Assembly (NCBI RefSeq): GCF_028527925.1
Contig: NZ_JAPESW010000019.1
Span: 1 to 64,000 of the forward strand
Reading direction: 5' to 3'
Length of the DNA stretch: 64,000 bases
DNA from: Cellulomonas fimi
GTDB lineage: Bacteria; Actinomycetota; Actinomycetes; Actinomycetales; Cellulomonadaceae
A model generated the notes under the pieces. The model was not told where the DNA came from. It searched no databases and worked only from the letters and a program-made list of their open reading frames with translations. Of this stretch, positions 23,701-31,034 are shown one piece after another. Position 1 is the stretch's first letter. Every line of letters starts with the position of its first letter. The position numbers and the translations under genes are program-made.

Positions 23701-23840
23701 TCGTGAGCTCGACGCTGCTGACGCTCGTCGTGGTGCCGGTCCTCTACACGCTGTTCGAGCGGCGGGGCGAGCGGCGGCGGCTGCGGCGCGAGGCGGCCGA
23801 GGCGGCGGCAGAGCCGACCACCGAGCCGGCGACGGCCTGA
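20715..23840 (+). CDS. RND-type efflux permease (AcrB/HAE family)
   Basis: This 1041-residue protein is a full RND pump: TM1 near residues 13-32, a first porter loop to about 335, TM2-6 (LLGLLFAVVVILLFLASLRS, then GAMTIAIGRVVDDSIVVIEN with the proton-relay Asp pair), a second porter loop (about 560-860), and TM8-12 (MVATFRSLVQPLILLVSVPF, LMLIGIVVSNAIVLIDLINQ). It would extrude hydrophobic compounds using proton motive force. No membrane fusion protein or outer membrane factor gene is adjacent, as expected in a Gram-positive. The GTG at 20715 has GGAGGAAG; TAGGGT at 20646 is a likely -10. Confidence 0.9.
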   Translation: MDRLARLSLANRAVVALMTVAVAVFGVVSLGSLRQELIPSLQIPTAVVVGVYPGSAPQIVEDQVTVPVETAAKGVDKVEEVTSTSSTGLSVTTVEFTYGTDMDLASQQLASAVNRIQRQLPSVVEPQVVTGSIDDLPVVQLAVSGGSSQDDLASFVTDVLQPRLEQVADVRSVAVSGIADQEVLVDLDVAAMAAAGLSPAQVTTVLQDNGVVVPAGTVADGDTELSVQIGSPITSVDDLAALPLTSATGAVVALGDVATVEAGPAPATSYSRLDGAPSLGVAVTKTPAGNTVEVSHAVQDVLDDLGEQLDADGVRVAVVFDQAPFIEESIEGLATEGLLGLLFAVVVILLFLASLRSTLVSAISIPLSLLVTFVVMNVTGYTLNILTLGAMTIAIGRVVDDSIVVIENIKRHLSYGEGKREAILTAVREVGGAITASTVSTVAVFLPIALVGGMVGELFRPFALTVAIAMGASLLVALSIVPVLAYWFITAPTGSVADAAEVRARAEEKERRGVWQRAYVPTLAASLRHPVLTLLVAVAVLGGTLALVPRLETNFIGDSGQDTLTVTQSFEPGTTLAAQDEAAREVEGALLGLDDVETVQTTVGTADAATAAFFGGGATPQATFAVTLDPDADGVAAQDAVRDAVEGLSEAPSTGITVAGGDSGFGSSTVDLVVRATDTEVLADAAAQVEEAVRDVDGVAEVTNNLASDQRVVQVVVDRDAAAAVGLTETAVSGTVASLMAPSPIGTVDLGEGPVGVEVSVGDAPTTVAEVEALVVPTAAGPVPLTQVARVQEVEVPTSVTRVDGERSATVSVKPSGQDVGALTAALTAEVDGLDLPPGATVEVGGVAADQADAFADLGLAMLVAIAIVYLVMVATFRSLVQPLILLVSVPFAATGALIALLVTSTPLGVPALIGLLMLIGIVVSNAIVLIDLINQYRERGRPLADAVAEGARKRLRPIVMTAAATIFALTPMAIGITGGGSFISQPLALVVIGGLVSSTLLTLVVVPVLYTLFERRGERRRLRREAAEAAAEPTTEPATA

Positions 23841-23886
23841 GGGGAGCGGGCGACCGGCGCCCTGTCCGGGCTCCGGCCGGAGCGGG

Positions 23887-24504
23887 TCAGGCGTCGAGGC
23901 GCATGCGCCGCTGCGCGCCCTGCGTCCGCAGCACGAACCGGAACAGGGCGTCGACGTCGCTCTCGCGGATACCCGCGAACCGGCACCCGTACTGCGTGCC
24001 GCCGGTGCTCGTCCGCTGCGTCCGCAGCACCTCGGCGTCGAGCTTGACCGAGCCGCGCCCCGTCGGGAACTCGAACGCGACGTGGTCGTGCACCGCGAGC
24101 GTCGACGTCGTCGAGATCCGCATGCCGTGCGCGCTGATGTCGACGACCACGAACGAGATCGGCCGACCCGGGCCGGTGCCGTCGGGGCCGGTCGCGACCC
24201 CCGTGCACAGCTGGAGGGTCCGGACGCGCGCGCCCTGCCGCTTCTGCAGCATCGAGACGAGCTCGAGGTCGGTGAGCGCGACCGTCGACGCCCCCACGCG
24301 GGCCACCGCGGCGACGTAGCGGACCTCGCCGCGCACCTCGTCGAGCACGAGCACCTGGACGTCGTCGCCGGGCCGCACCCCGCCGGGGACGACCCCGTGC
24401 TCGGCCGCGACCGTCATGGTCTCGCCGTCGAACGCGGCGACGTACCCCTCGACCACGGTGGAGCGGTCGCGCACCGTGAGCGCGCATCGTTCGAGGTCGT
24501 GCAT
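23887..24504 (-). CDS. PilZ domain protein (c-di-GMP effector)
   Basis: This 205-residue protein has an N-terminal YcgR-like beta domain (residues 1-90) and a C-terminal PilZ domain (about 90-195). LQKRQGARVRTLQ supplies the arginine-bearing c-di-GMP loop, and VVVDISAHGMRIST supplies the D-x-S-x-x-G motif. It would sense cyclic di-GMP in the cytoplasm. The output is unknown, because no flagellar or cellulose synthase gene is adjacent. It is convergent with the RND permease and starts at ATG 24504. Confidence 0.85.
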   Translation of the reverse strand: MHDLERCALTVRDRSTVVEGYVAAFDGETMTVAAEHGVVPGGVRPGDDVQVLVLDEVRGEVRYVAAVARVGASTVALTDLELVSMLQKRQGARVRTLQLCTGVATGPDGTGPGRPISFVVVDISAHGMRISTTSTLAVHDHVAFEFPTGRGSVKLDAEVLRTQRTSTGGTQYGCRFAGIRESDVDALFRFVLRTQGAQRRMRLDA

Positions 24505-24586
24505 GGTCGGTCCGTCCCGGTGGTGCTGGTCCTGGCGCCGGCGCGGTGACACGTGCCGACACCGACCCCATCGGCAGGGCCGGGAA

Positions 24587-24622
24587 CCGGCTGAGGGGTC
24601 CGCGGCGGGACCCCCCAGCCGG
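24587..24622 (-). terminator. Terminator of the manganese catalase gene
   Basis: CCGGCTGAGGGGTCC (24587-24601) pairs with GGACCCCCCAGCCGG (24608-24622) with one mismatch and a 6-nt loop. It lies just after the catalase stop on the minus strand. Confidence 0.75.
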
Positions 24623-24628
24623 GTGACG

Positions 24629-25510
24629 TCACTCCCGGTGGAGCTTGTCCTGCACGCGCCCGGCGATCTTCTCGACCGCGTTCGGCAGGTCCGTCGTGCC
24701 GTAGAAGCGGGCGTCGGGGCGGGTGGGCGCGGGCATCGGGACACCCTCGGGCGGCTCGGCGACGTACGTGAACTCGCCCTTGCCGTCCGGCGTGGGGCCC
24801 GACGCCCACGAGCCCTCCGACGCGGCCTCGCCGTCGGAGAAGTTGATGTACTGGTAGGACACGTCGCGGTCCTCCTTGGACAGCGGGAAGTTGCTCGGCA
24901 CGGGCAGCTCCTCGGCGCCCTCCTCGCGCAGCTCGGCCGCGGCGGCGAGCCACTGGTTCTGGTGCATGGTGTCCCGCGCCAGCAGGAACGCGAGCAGGTC
25001 GCGCACGCCGTGGTCGTCGGTCATGTGGTAGAGCCGGGCGACCTGCAGACGGCCCTGCATCTCGGCGTTCGCGTTGGCCGTGAAGTCGGCCAGCAGGTTG
25101 CCGCTCGCGGTCACGTAGCTGCCCTGCCACGGGTTGCCCATCGAGTCGACGGGACGCGCGCCCGCACCCGCGACGATCGCCTGCTGGAGGTCGGTGCCGC
25201 CGATCACGGCCGCGACGGTCGGGTCGCCCTGGATCGCGTCCTTGGTGATCCCGAGCGGCGCCTTCTCGAGCAGCTGCGCGATCATCGTCGCGAGCATCTC
25301 GACGTGCCCGAACTCCTCGGTCCCGATGCCGTACAGCAGGTCGCGGTACTTGCCCGGCACGTGGATGTTCCAGGACTGGAACGCGTACTGCATGGCGACG
25401 GTGATCTCGCCGTACTGGCCCCCGAGCACCTCCTGGAGCTTGCGCGCGTAGACCGCGTCGGGTGCGTCGGGCTTGGCCTGGTGCTGCAACGTCTGACGGT
25501 GGAGGAACAT
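24629..25510 (-). CDS. Manganese catalase
   Basis: This 293-residue protein matches non-haem manganese catalase. The dimanganese ligands expected in the family are present as Glu35 (YGEITVAMQY), Glu66 and His69 (TEEFGHVEM), Glu150 (NANAEMQGR) and His183 (DTMHQNQW). It decomposes hydrogen peroxide in the cytoplasm. The C-terminus (SYQYINFSDGEAASEGSWASG) is typical. The ATG at 25510 has AAGGCAGGGG upstream. It is monocistronic, with a terminator directly after; the 193 bp upstream hold no gene. Confidence 0.93.
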   Translation of the reverse strand: MFLHRQTLQHQAKPDAPDAVYARKLQEVLGGQYGEITVAMQYAFQSWNIHVPGKYRDLLYGIGTEEFGHVEMLATMIAQLLEKAPLGITKDAIQGDPTVAAVIGGTDLQQAIVAGAGARPVDSMGNPWQGSYVTASGNLLADFTANANAEMQGRLQVARLYHMTDDHGVRDLLAFLLARDTMHQNQWLAAAAELREEGAEELPVPSNFPLSKEDRDVSYQYINFSDGEAASEGSWASGPTPDGKGEFTYVAEPPEGVPMPAPTRPDARFYGTTDLPNAVEKIAGRVQDKLHRE

Positions 25511-25703
25511 CTTCGACCCCTGCCTTGTCCGGCCGCGCGGAGGGCGGCTGGTGGACCGGGTGCCGGGGAGCACGACCAGGGACGGTGCCCCCTCGGGCGG
25601 ACCCGGGGGCGCCGACGAGCTGCTTGCGCCGGTGCTCGTGCCGCGCGACGGCGCGACCTTCTCGACGGTAACCGCCGTGCAGGGGGCCGCAACCGGGGGA
25701 GCG

Positions 25704-26456
25704 TCAGGGGACCCCGGCCGCGCGGGCCTGCCGGACCGCCTCCCGCACGTCTCCCGTCCACGGGTCGCCGTGCCCCGGCAGGATCGTGTGCACGCCGATG
25801 GGCAGCCGGTCGAGCGACGCGAGCGCCGCCTCGGCGTCGGCCGTGCCCGCGCGCGCGACGACCCGCGGGCCCGTGCGCCCGGTGTACGGGTCGAGGGTGA
25901 CGAGCGCGTCGCCGGTGAACAGGAGCCCGCGGTCCGGCAGGTGCAGCACCAGGTGGCCGTCCGTGTGGCCGGGCGTGTGGATCGCGTGCGGTCGGGCGGG
26001 CACGTCGAGGACGCCGTCGGACCGGACCGGGTGCGTCGTCCGCACGCCGTGCACCCGGAGCGCTCCCTTGGCGGCCATCGCGGTGAGCACGGGGATGCTG
26101 CGCGGATGGCGCAGCGGGTACCAGGAACGCGGTCGACCGTGCGCGTAGCGGTACGGGTGCGCCACGATCCGCGCGTCGGCCTCGTGCGCCCAGACGTCGA
26201 CGCCGAGGGTCGACACGGCCCGACGCGCGAACCCGACGTGGTCGAAGTGGCCGTGCGTGAGCACGAGCGCCTTCACGTCGCGCGGACCCGCGCCGAGCAT
26301 TCGGACGGCCTCGTCGACCGCGAGCCACATCGCCGGCAGGCCCGCGTCGACCAGCAGCACGCCGCCCTTGCCGCGCACGACGTAGCACTCGGTGGCCGCC
26401 GCGTGCAGCCGGACGACGCCGTCCGCGACGAGCGTGGTGTCGACGCCGCTCACCAC
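25704..26456 (-). CDS. MBL fold metallo-hydrolase
   Basis: This 250-residue metallo-beta-lactamase-fold protein has the zinc motif LVLTHGHFDHVG (residues 65-76), HTPGHTDGHLVLHL, FTGDALVTL and PGHGDPW at the expected spacing. There is no signal peptide, so it is a cytoplasmic hydrolase of unknown substrate. It starts with GTG overlapping the end of the preceding minus-strand gene by seven bases, making it last in a three-gene operon with 26450-27106 and 27103-27546. Confidence 0.88.
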   Translation of the reverse strand: MVSGVDTTLVADGVVRLHAAATECYVVRGKGGVLLVDAGLPAMWLAVDEAVRMLGAGPRDVKALVLTHGHFDHVGFARRAVSTLGVDVWAHEADARIVAHPYRYAHGRPRSWYPLRHPRSIPVLTAMAAKGALRVHGVRTTHPVRSDGVLDVPARPHAIHTPGHTDGHLVLHLPDRGLLFTGDALVTLDPYTGRTGPRVVARAGTADAEAALASLDRLPIGVHTILPGHGDPWTGDVREAVRQARAAGVP

Positions 26457-27106
26457 GGGAGGCTCCCCGGGTCGGGTGCGGCCCGACGGGCGTGCCGGTA
26501 GGCGGGCCGCCGCAGCGCCGCGGCCCAGCGGTAGGTCGCGAGGCCGCTCGGGCAGTCGAGCACGGGGTCGAACCGCACGACGTCGTCGCTCGCCGCCGCG
26601 CTCGGGGCGTCGACGTGCAGCACGCCCCAGCGGTACCAGGGCCCGCGCAGGCGCGACGACAGCAGCAGGACGTCGAGGCCGCCGTCGGGCCGCGCGGTGG
26701 GCTTGGCGGCGAGGACCACCGGACCGTCAGGCGTGCGGAACGGCATGAGGGTCGTGAAGGGTCCGTCGACGACGCGGCGGCGCGGCGCGAGCAGGAACCG
26801 GCTCAGCGAACCCGTCCCGGTGCCGGAGAGCAGCAGCGACTCGGCGCGCCCGCCCCGCTCCCAGCGCACCGCGAGGCCGTGCACGTCGGGCCAGGGGCGG
26901 GGGAGCCCGGCGGCGCGCGAGAGGCGCACGACCGCGGGACCGCTGAACGCCTCGACCGCGCCCGGCGCGTCGGGGTCGTCGCCGATCCGCAGCGAGGCGG
27001 GCAGCACGATGCCGCGCGGGTGCAGCGGCCGGCGGCCGGTGCGACGCCCGGCGACGTCGGCGAGGCCACCCAGGGCCCCGCCGACGCCGCCGACGAGCGC
27101 GGTCAC
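26450..27106 (-). CDS. Hypothetical protein, possible catalase-fold relative
   Basis: This 218-residue protein begins VTALVGGVGGALGGLADVAG and contains LHPRGIVLPASLRI, AVVRLSRAAGLP and PDVHGLAVRWERGG. This order resembles the H--G, VRFS and D-RGFAVK segments of the catalase barrel, but at half the length and without clear haem ligands. It overlaps both neighbours (GTGA with the DUF4383 gene, seven bases with the MBL gene), so the three are translationally coupled. The fold suggestion is weak and the function is unknown. Confidence 0.6.
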   Translation of the reverse strand: MTALVGGVGGALGGLADVAGRRTGRRPLHPRGIVLPASLRIGDDPDAPGAVEAFSGPAVVRLSRAAGLPRPWPDVHGLAVRWERGGRAESLLLSGTGTGSLSRFLLAPRRRVVDGPFTTLMPFRTPDGPVVLAAKPTARPDGGLDVLLLSSRLRGPWYRWGVLHVDAPSAAASDDVVRFDPVLDCPSGLATYRWAAALRRPAYRHARRAAPDPGSLPW

Positions 27107-27546
27107 CGTCGGGCGGCGGCCGTGCGGTCGCGCGCGGGCCACAGCGCGATGGCGAGGCCGGCGAGCGCGCTCACGAGGTGCAGCCCGTTGTCGGCACCGT
27201 TGATGTTGAGGACGTTCGCGTCGGGGTTGTTCACGACGACCAGGCCGTAGACGAAGGTCGCCCCGTACCCCACGGCGAGGATCCAGCCGTACGTCCGCGC
27301 GCGGGCCGGCGTCGACCACAGCGCGATGCCGAGCAGGCCGATGATGATGTGCACGATGTTGTGCAGCGGGTTGATCGCGAAGCCCAGCAGGGTCTGCGAG
27401 TGGTCGTGCTCGGTGAAGCCGTCGAACCCGGTGACGGCGAAGCCGACGAGGCCGACGGCCAGGTACACGACGCCGATCACGAGGGCGAGGTACTGGTGCG
27501 GCTCGCGTCGGCGAGCCGACGCGGTGGGACGCGAAGAGTCGGTCAT
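27103..27546 (-). CDS. DUF4383 domain membrane protein
   Basis: This 147-residue protein has four membrane helices and the DUF4383 signatures NPLHNIVHIIIGLLGI and NVLNINGADNGLHLV. The His residues within helices are conserved in the family, whose function is unknown. The ribosome binding site GGAGGAGC lies before the ATG at 27546. It is first in the operon leading to the catalase-fold-like and MBL genes. Confidence 0.85.
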   Translation of the reverse strand: MTDSSRPTASARRREPHQYLALVIGVVYLAVGLVGFAVTGFDGFTEHDHSQTLLGFAINPLHNIVHIIIGLLGIALWSTPARARTYGWILAVGYGATFVYGLVVVNNPDANVLNINGADNGLHLVSALAGLAIALWPARDRTAAARR

Positions 27547-27662
27547 GGGGTGCTCCTCCGGGGTGCGCCCGGCACGAAGCTCGTCGCTGCCGAGGCCCTG
27601 GACGCCGCGGCTGGACGTCCTCCCAGCATGCGGGGGGCCCGGCGGACGCGCACGTCGGAGGG

Positions 27663-28109
27663 TCAGGCCGGGTGGTCGGCCCCGCCGCGACCGCCGCCGT
27701 ACGCGTCGTTCCGCCCGCGGCGCGACCGCACGGCGATCACCACGACGATCGCGAGCGTCGCGGCGATGATCCCGAGGATCGCGAACGTCCGCCCCGGTGT
27801 GAGGGGGCCCAGCTGGTCCTCGCCGGACTCCTGGTGCGGGCCGGCGCCGCCCTCGCCGTAGGTCTTCGTCGGTTCCGGGCTGGGGTCGGTCGTGCTCGGC
27901 GTCTCGTCGACCGACGGGAGCGTGCCGGGCTGCTCGACCGACGGGTCGTCGGTCGCGGCGAGCGACGCCTGCGCGGTGAGCCCGGTCAGCGCGAGCGCGC
28001 CGGCGAGGCCGAGGAGCAGCGCGACCAGGGCCACCGCGAGCGTGCGCGCGTGCCGCGTCGGGACGCGGTGCTCGAGGGCGGTGCCGTGGGGGTGGACGAC
28101 GGGGCGCAT
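27663..28109 (-). CDS. Hypothetical membrane-anchored protein with acidic Pro/Thr-rich linker
   Basis: This 148-residue protein has an N-terminal hydrophobic segment (TLAVALVALLLGLAGALAL, about 22-40) that may be a signal peptide. A Ser/Thr/Pro/Glu-rich stretch (about 55-95) follows, then a C-terminal membrane helix (FAILGIIAATLAIVVVIAV) ahead of a basic RSRRGR tail. The topology suggests an exported linker tethered to the membrane. A good GGAAGG site precedes the ATG at 28109. No family was recognised. Confidence 0.6.
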   Translation of the reverse strand: MRPVVHPHGTALEHRVPTRHARTLAVALVALLLGLAGALALTGLTAQASLAATDDPSVEQPGTLPSVDETPSTTDPSPEPTKTYGEGGAGPHQESGEDQLGPLTPGRTFAILGIIAATLAIVVVIAVRSRRGRNDAYGGGRGGADHPA

Positions 28110-28227
28110 GGCTCGACCTTCCGGTGTGCCGGTCTGCCCGCCTCCGGACGTGCCACCACGGTGCTTCGGGCGCGCGCGGGTCGCAACCGGGATGGGGTCG
28201 GCGGGCGGTCCCGACGACGCGGACGGT

Positions 28228-28326
28228 TCAGTCGAGCAGGAGCGACGCGAGCGCCGCACCGACGACGAGCCCGACGCCCGCGAGCCACACGAGCGTCGGC
28301 AGCCGCTGCCAGAACGTGCGCCTCAC
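28228..28326 (-). CDS. Single-pass membrane micropeptide after the Rieske gene
   Basis: This 32-residue protein (RRTFWQRLPTLVWLAGVGLV, then a hydrophobic end LLLD) starts with GTG inside the stop of the Rieske gene (GTGA overlap). It is one transmembrane helix with a basic N-terminus. The coupling to a Rieske protein and DUF6529 suggests a small subunit of the same membrane complex. Confidence 0.55.
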   Translation of the reverse strand: MRRTFWQRLPTLVWLAGVGLVVGAALASLLLD

Positions 28327-28829
28327 CGCAGCACCACCCGACCGTCCCGCACGTCGACGTCGACCTCGGGCAGCGCGCGCTGCGCCGGCCCGCGCACGAC
28401 GTCGCCCGATCGTGCGTCGAACGCGCTGCCGTGGCACGGGCACCGGATCTCGCCGTCCGCGACCTCGTCGACCAGGCAGCCCTGGTGCGTGCAGACCGCG
28501 CTGAACGCCTCGACGTCGTCGCCGTCCCGCACGAGCACCACCTGACGGTCGGTCAGGACGAGCGCGCCGCCGTCGGGGACGTCGGACAGCGCCGCGAGGA
28601 CGGCCCCGTCGTCGCTCGCGTCCCCGCCCTCGACGGCGTCCGGCTCGTCGCCGCCGCCCTCACGGTCGCGCGCGTCGCCGTCGTCCGGGGCGGGGTAGTC
28701 GCCGTCGTCGCCCTCGGCCGGCGCGAGCGCGGACATGCCGACGAACCCGACGACACCCGCGGCCACGGTCACGCCGACCGCCTCGAGCACCTCGCGCCGC
28801 CGGTACCCCTCGGACGTCCCGTCCGTCAC
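28323..28829 (-). CDS. Rieske (2Fe-2S) protein, Tat-type N-terminus
   Basis: This 168-residue protein has an N-terminal RRREVLEAVGVTVAAGVVGF anchor resembling a twin-arginine signal. An acidic linker (about 38-75) and a Rieske domain follow, with CTHQGC and CPCHGS supplying the Cys/His ligands of a 2Fe-2S cluster. It would carry electrons on the outer face of the membrane. GGAGGTGGGC precedes the GTG at 28829. It lies between the DUF6529 gene and a membrane micropeptide in one operon. Confidence 0.9.
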   Translation of the reverse strand: MTDGTSEGYRRREVLEAVGVTVAAGVVGFVGMSALAPAEGDDGDYPAPDDGDARDREGGGDEPDAVEGGDASDDGAVLAALSDVPDGGALVLTDRQVVLVRDGDDVEAFSAVCTHQGCLVDEVADGEIRCPCHGSAFDARSGDVVRGPAQRALPEVDVDVRDGRVVLR

Positions 28830-28845
28830 GCGCCCACCTCCGCCG

Positions 28846-29430
28846 TCACACCCGGGGCAGCCCGGGCTGGGTGAAGAACCACAGCGCCGACGTGAACCAC
28901 ACGACGACGAGGAGCGCCGCCACCGACGCGCCCAGGACGGGCACGACGACGGACGGCAGCCGGGGGAGGCGCAGGGCGAGCATCTTGGCGGCGAACGCGC
29001 CGTAGAACAGGCACCCGGCGACGCTGTGCACCAGGACGCGCAACGGCTCGTCCTCGAAGCCCAGCGACCACACGCACTGGAACGCGACGGGCAGCGTGAG
29101 CAGGAACGCGACGACGCCGCTCCACCGGTGCAGCAGCGCGACCGAGGCCGGCGCGTCACCGCGCACGCCGGGCAGGTGCCCCCACATCGCGAGCGCGGAC
29201 AGCACCTGCACGACGACGAGCACGAGCGCGGCCGTGGTGAACCAGGCCTTGAGCTGCAGCATCCCGCTGAACCACAGCGTCAGCAGCGACGCGCCGTCGC
29301 CGGGGTGCGCGTCGGCGTATGCGGCGAGCGCGGCGGCGACCCCGAGGCCCAGCGCCGCGACGCCCGCGAGCGACCACCGCCACGGCGCGGTGGCGGCCGG
29401 TGCGGAGGGTGGCGTCTGCGTCACGCCCAT
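28846..29430 (-). CDS. DUF6529 family multi-pass membrane protein
   Basis: This 194-residue protein has five or six hydrophobic helices. Intramembrane His residues occur in LLHRWSGVVAFLL and LVHSVAGCLFYGAF, a layout that recalls haem-b membrane cytochromes or ferric-reductase-like domains. The Rieske gene begins 17 nt downstream. A membrane electron-transfer pair is the simplest reading. Haem binding is inferred from His placement only. Confidence 0.7.
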   Translation of the reverse strand: MGVTQTPPSAPAATAPWRWSLAGVAALGLGVAAALAAYADAHPGDGASLLTLWFSGMLQLKAWFTTAALVLVVVQVLSALAMWGHLPGVRGDAPASVALLHRWSGVVAFLLTLPVAFQCVWSLGFEDEPLRVLVHSVAGCLFYGAFAAKMLALRLPRLPSVVVPVLGASVAALLVVVWFTSALWFFTQPGLPRV

Positions 29431-29510
29431 GCGGCCAGCGTCCCGGGGCCGGGCCACCGGTGTCCAGACGTCAGCACCCGGAACGGCGACCGGGTGGGAC
29501 GCGACGACGG

Positions 29511-30824
29511 TCAGCTCCGGTGACCGCCCAGGGGCGGGTTGGCGTTGTGCACGAGCTCGAGCGCCATCTGCGGGAACCACTGGCCGGCGGCCGGGTCGGC
29601 GTACCCGCGGACCGGGTCGATGCCGCCGTCGGGAGCCCAGCGCGTGCACTGGCCGTCGGACTCGCCGGGGATCTTGATCCAGAGGTACGCGTCGACGTAC
29701 GGGTCGCCGGTGCTCGTCGTCGGGCGCAGGCCGAGGCCGCGGTCCGGCGGGTTGCACCACACCTGCGGGTCGCCCTCGGGGTGGTCGGCGGGCGGCGTCC
29801 ACGGTCCCTGCCCGTTGCGGCTGGTGTCGACCACGGCGTGCTTGAGGACCTCGGGCCCGGCCGGGGGGTTGGCGGCGTTCGTGACGTTCTCGACGTACCA
29901 CTGGTCCGTCAGGCCCCACGTGCTGAAGTCGTTCGGGTCTGCCGGGTAGTACTGGCTGGCGCAGTAGTCGAAGTGCCCGAGCCGCCAGCCGCCCTCGGCG
30001 TCGTTCGTGCCGTACCAGAGGCACTGCGAGATCCAGCTCGCGAACTTCGCCTGGCGCTCGCTCAGCTCGTAGTTGGAGACGTTGAGGAAGAAGCCGTCGG
30101 CCTTCTCGACGCCCGCCTTGTGCAGCCGGTCGGCGACGTCGCCGACGCCGAGCCACGCCGAGTGCGTGCCGTCGAGGTACAGGCGCACGTTCGGCAGCGC
30201 GGACAGCCGGTCGACCGCGCCGTTGAGCTGCGCGAACCGGTCGGACGCGGCCGTCGCGGGGTCGGCCTCGGCGGGCTGGCACCACTCGGTCGCGCCGGTG
30301 ATGGACGTGTACCAGGGGATGATCCCGAGGCCGTCGGGCTCGAGCACGACGATCGCCTCGCTCGTGCCGATCCCCTTCGCGAGCCCGTCGATCCACGCGA
30401 GGTACGACGCGGTGTCGAGCGCGCCGCCCGCGGAGTACTGCGAGCAGTCCCGGTACGGCAGGTTGTAGGCCACGATCACCGGGACCGCGCGCTGGTGCCT
30501 GGCGCCCTTGACCGTCTTCTCGACCGCCTTGCGCACCTCCTTAGGGGTGCCGCTCGTGAACCAGACCGCCTGCGGCGTCGCGACCATCTTCGTGACCGCC
30601 TTGGCGTCGGCGTACCGGCGGTCCTTGACGAGCTGCTTGATCTGCGCCACGGCGCCCTCGTTGGGCGGGGGCGTGTAGAGCCGGGTCGACGACGGGCTGC
30701 CGGGGCCGTGGCCGGGTCCGGGTCGGCCGTGCGCCGTCGCGGGCGCGGCTGAGACGAGTGAGAGCGCTACCACGGCGGCGGCCGCGGCGAGTGCTGCGAG
30801 GGGCGAACGGATGTGACGTGCCAC
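29511..30824 (-). CDS. Secreted glycoside hydrolase family 6 (cellulase/1,4-beta-glucanase)
   Basis: This 437-residue enzyme has a signal peptide (residues 1-31, cleavage near APATA/HG) and a GH6 catalytic domain. Asp126 lies in NLPYRDCSQY and the catalytic acid is expected at Asp164 in VVLEPDGLG. YLDGTHSAWL, GFFLNVSNY and DTSRNGQG are further conserved segments, and the late WIKIPGESDG loop is typical. There is no carbohydrate-binding module or linker. It inverts beta-1,4-glucosidic bonds of cellulose outside the cell. The GTG at 30824 has GTAGGAG. A CelR-like palindrome lies inside the signal-peptide codons. Confidence 0.93.
   Translation of the reverse strand: MARHIRSPLAALAAAAAVVALSLVSAAPATAHGRPGPGHGPGSPSSTRLYTPPPNEGAVAQIKQLVKDRRYADAKAVTKMVATPQAVWFTSGTPKEVRKAVEKTVKGARHQRAVPVIVAYNLPYRDCSQYSAGGALDTASYLAWIDGLAKGIGTSEAIVVLEPDGLGIIPWYTSITGATEWCQPAEADPATAASDRFAQLNGAVDRLSALPNVRLYLDGTHSAWLGVGDVADRLHKAGVEKADGFFLNVSNYELSERQAKFASWISQCLWYGTNDAEGGWRLGHFDYCASQYYPADPNDFSTWGLTDQWYVENVTNAANPPAGPEVLKHAVVDTSRNGQGPWTPPADHPEGDPQVWCNPPDRGLGLRPTTSTGDPYVDAYLWIKIPGESDGQCTRWAPDGGIDPVRGYADPAAGQWFPQMALELVHNANPPLGGHRS
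30759..30772. promoter_or_regulatory. CelR-like operator inside the GH6 signal-peptide codons
   Basis: TGAGAGCGCTACCA matches 12 of 14 positions of the Thermobifida CelR operator TGGGAGCGCTCCCA. It lies 52-65 nt into the coding sequence of the minus-strand GH6 gene. Confidence 0.45.
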
Positions 30825-31034
30825 GGGAGGCTCCTACGTCGTTGTCGGATGACCGGTGCCGTGCGCGGCGGAAGGGGGTGGACCGCCGTCCCAGGAGCAT
30901 GACAATCCGGACGGGCGACGGCAAGAGCCCCGTCCGGGTCGTGGTGCATCGCCCGACGGTGCGCGGCGCCCGATGCGCGTCGTCCGACGCAGCGGCGACC
31001 GACGGTGTCGCCCCGCGCGCGCCGCACGACGAGG

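Noticed and set aside
23870-23883. GCTCCGGCCGGAGC palindrome between the RND permease and PilZ genes
   Set aside because: A loopless palindrome in GC-rich DNA is expected by chance and makes a poor terminator.
25511-25703. Stress-sigma (GGTT / GGGTA-like) promoter before the manganese catalase
   Set aside because: GGTT and GGTTAC occur about 15 bp apart but 160 bp from the start, and the match is too loose to report.
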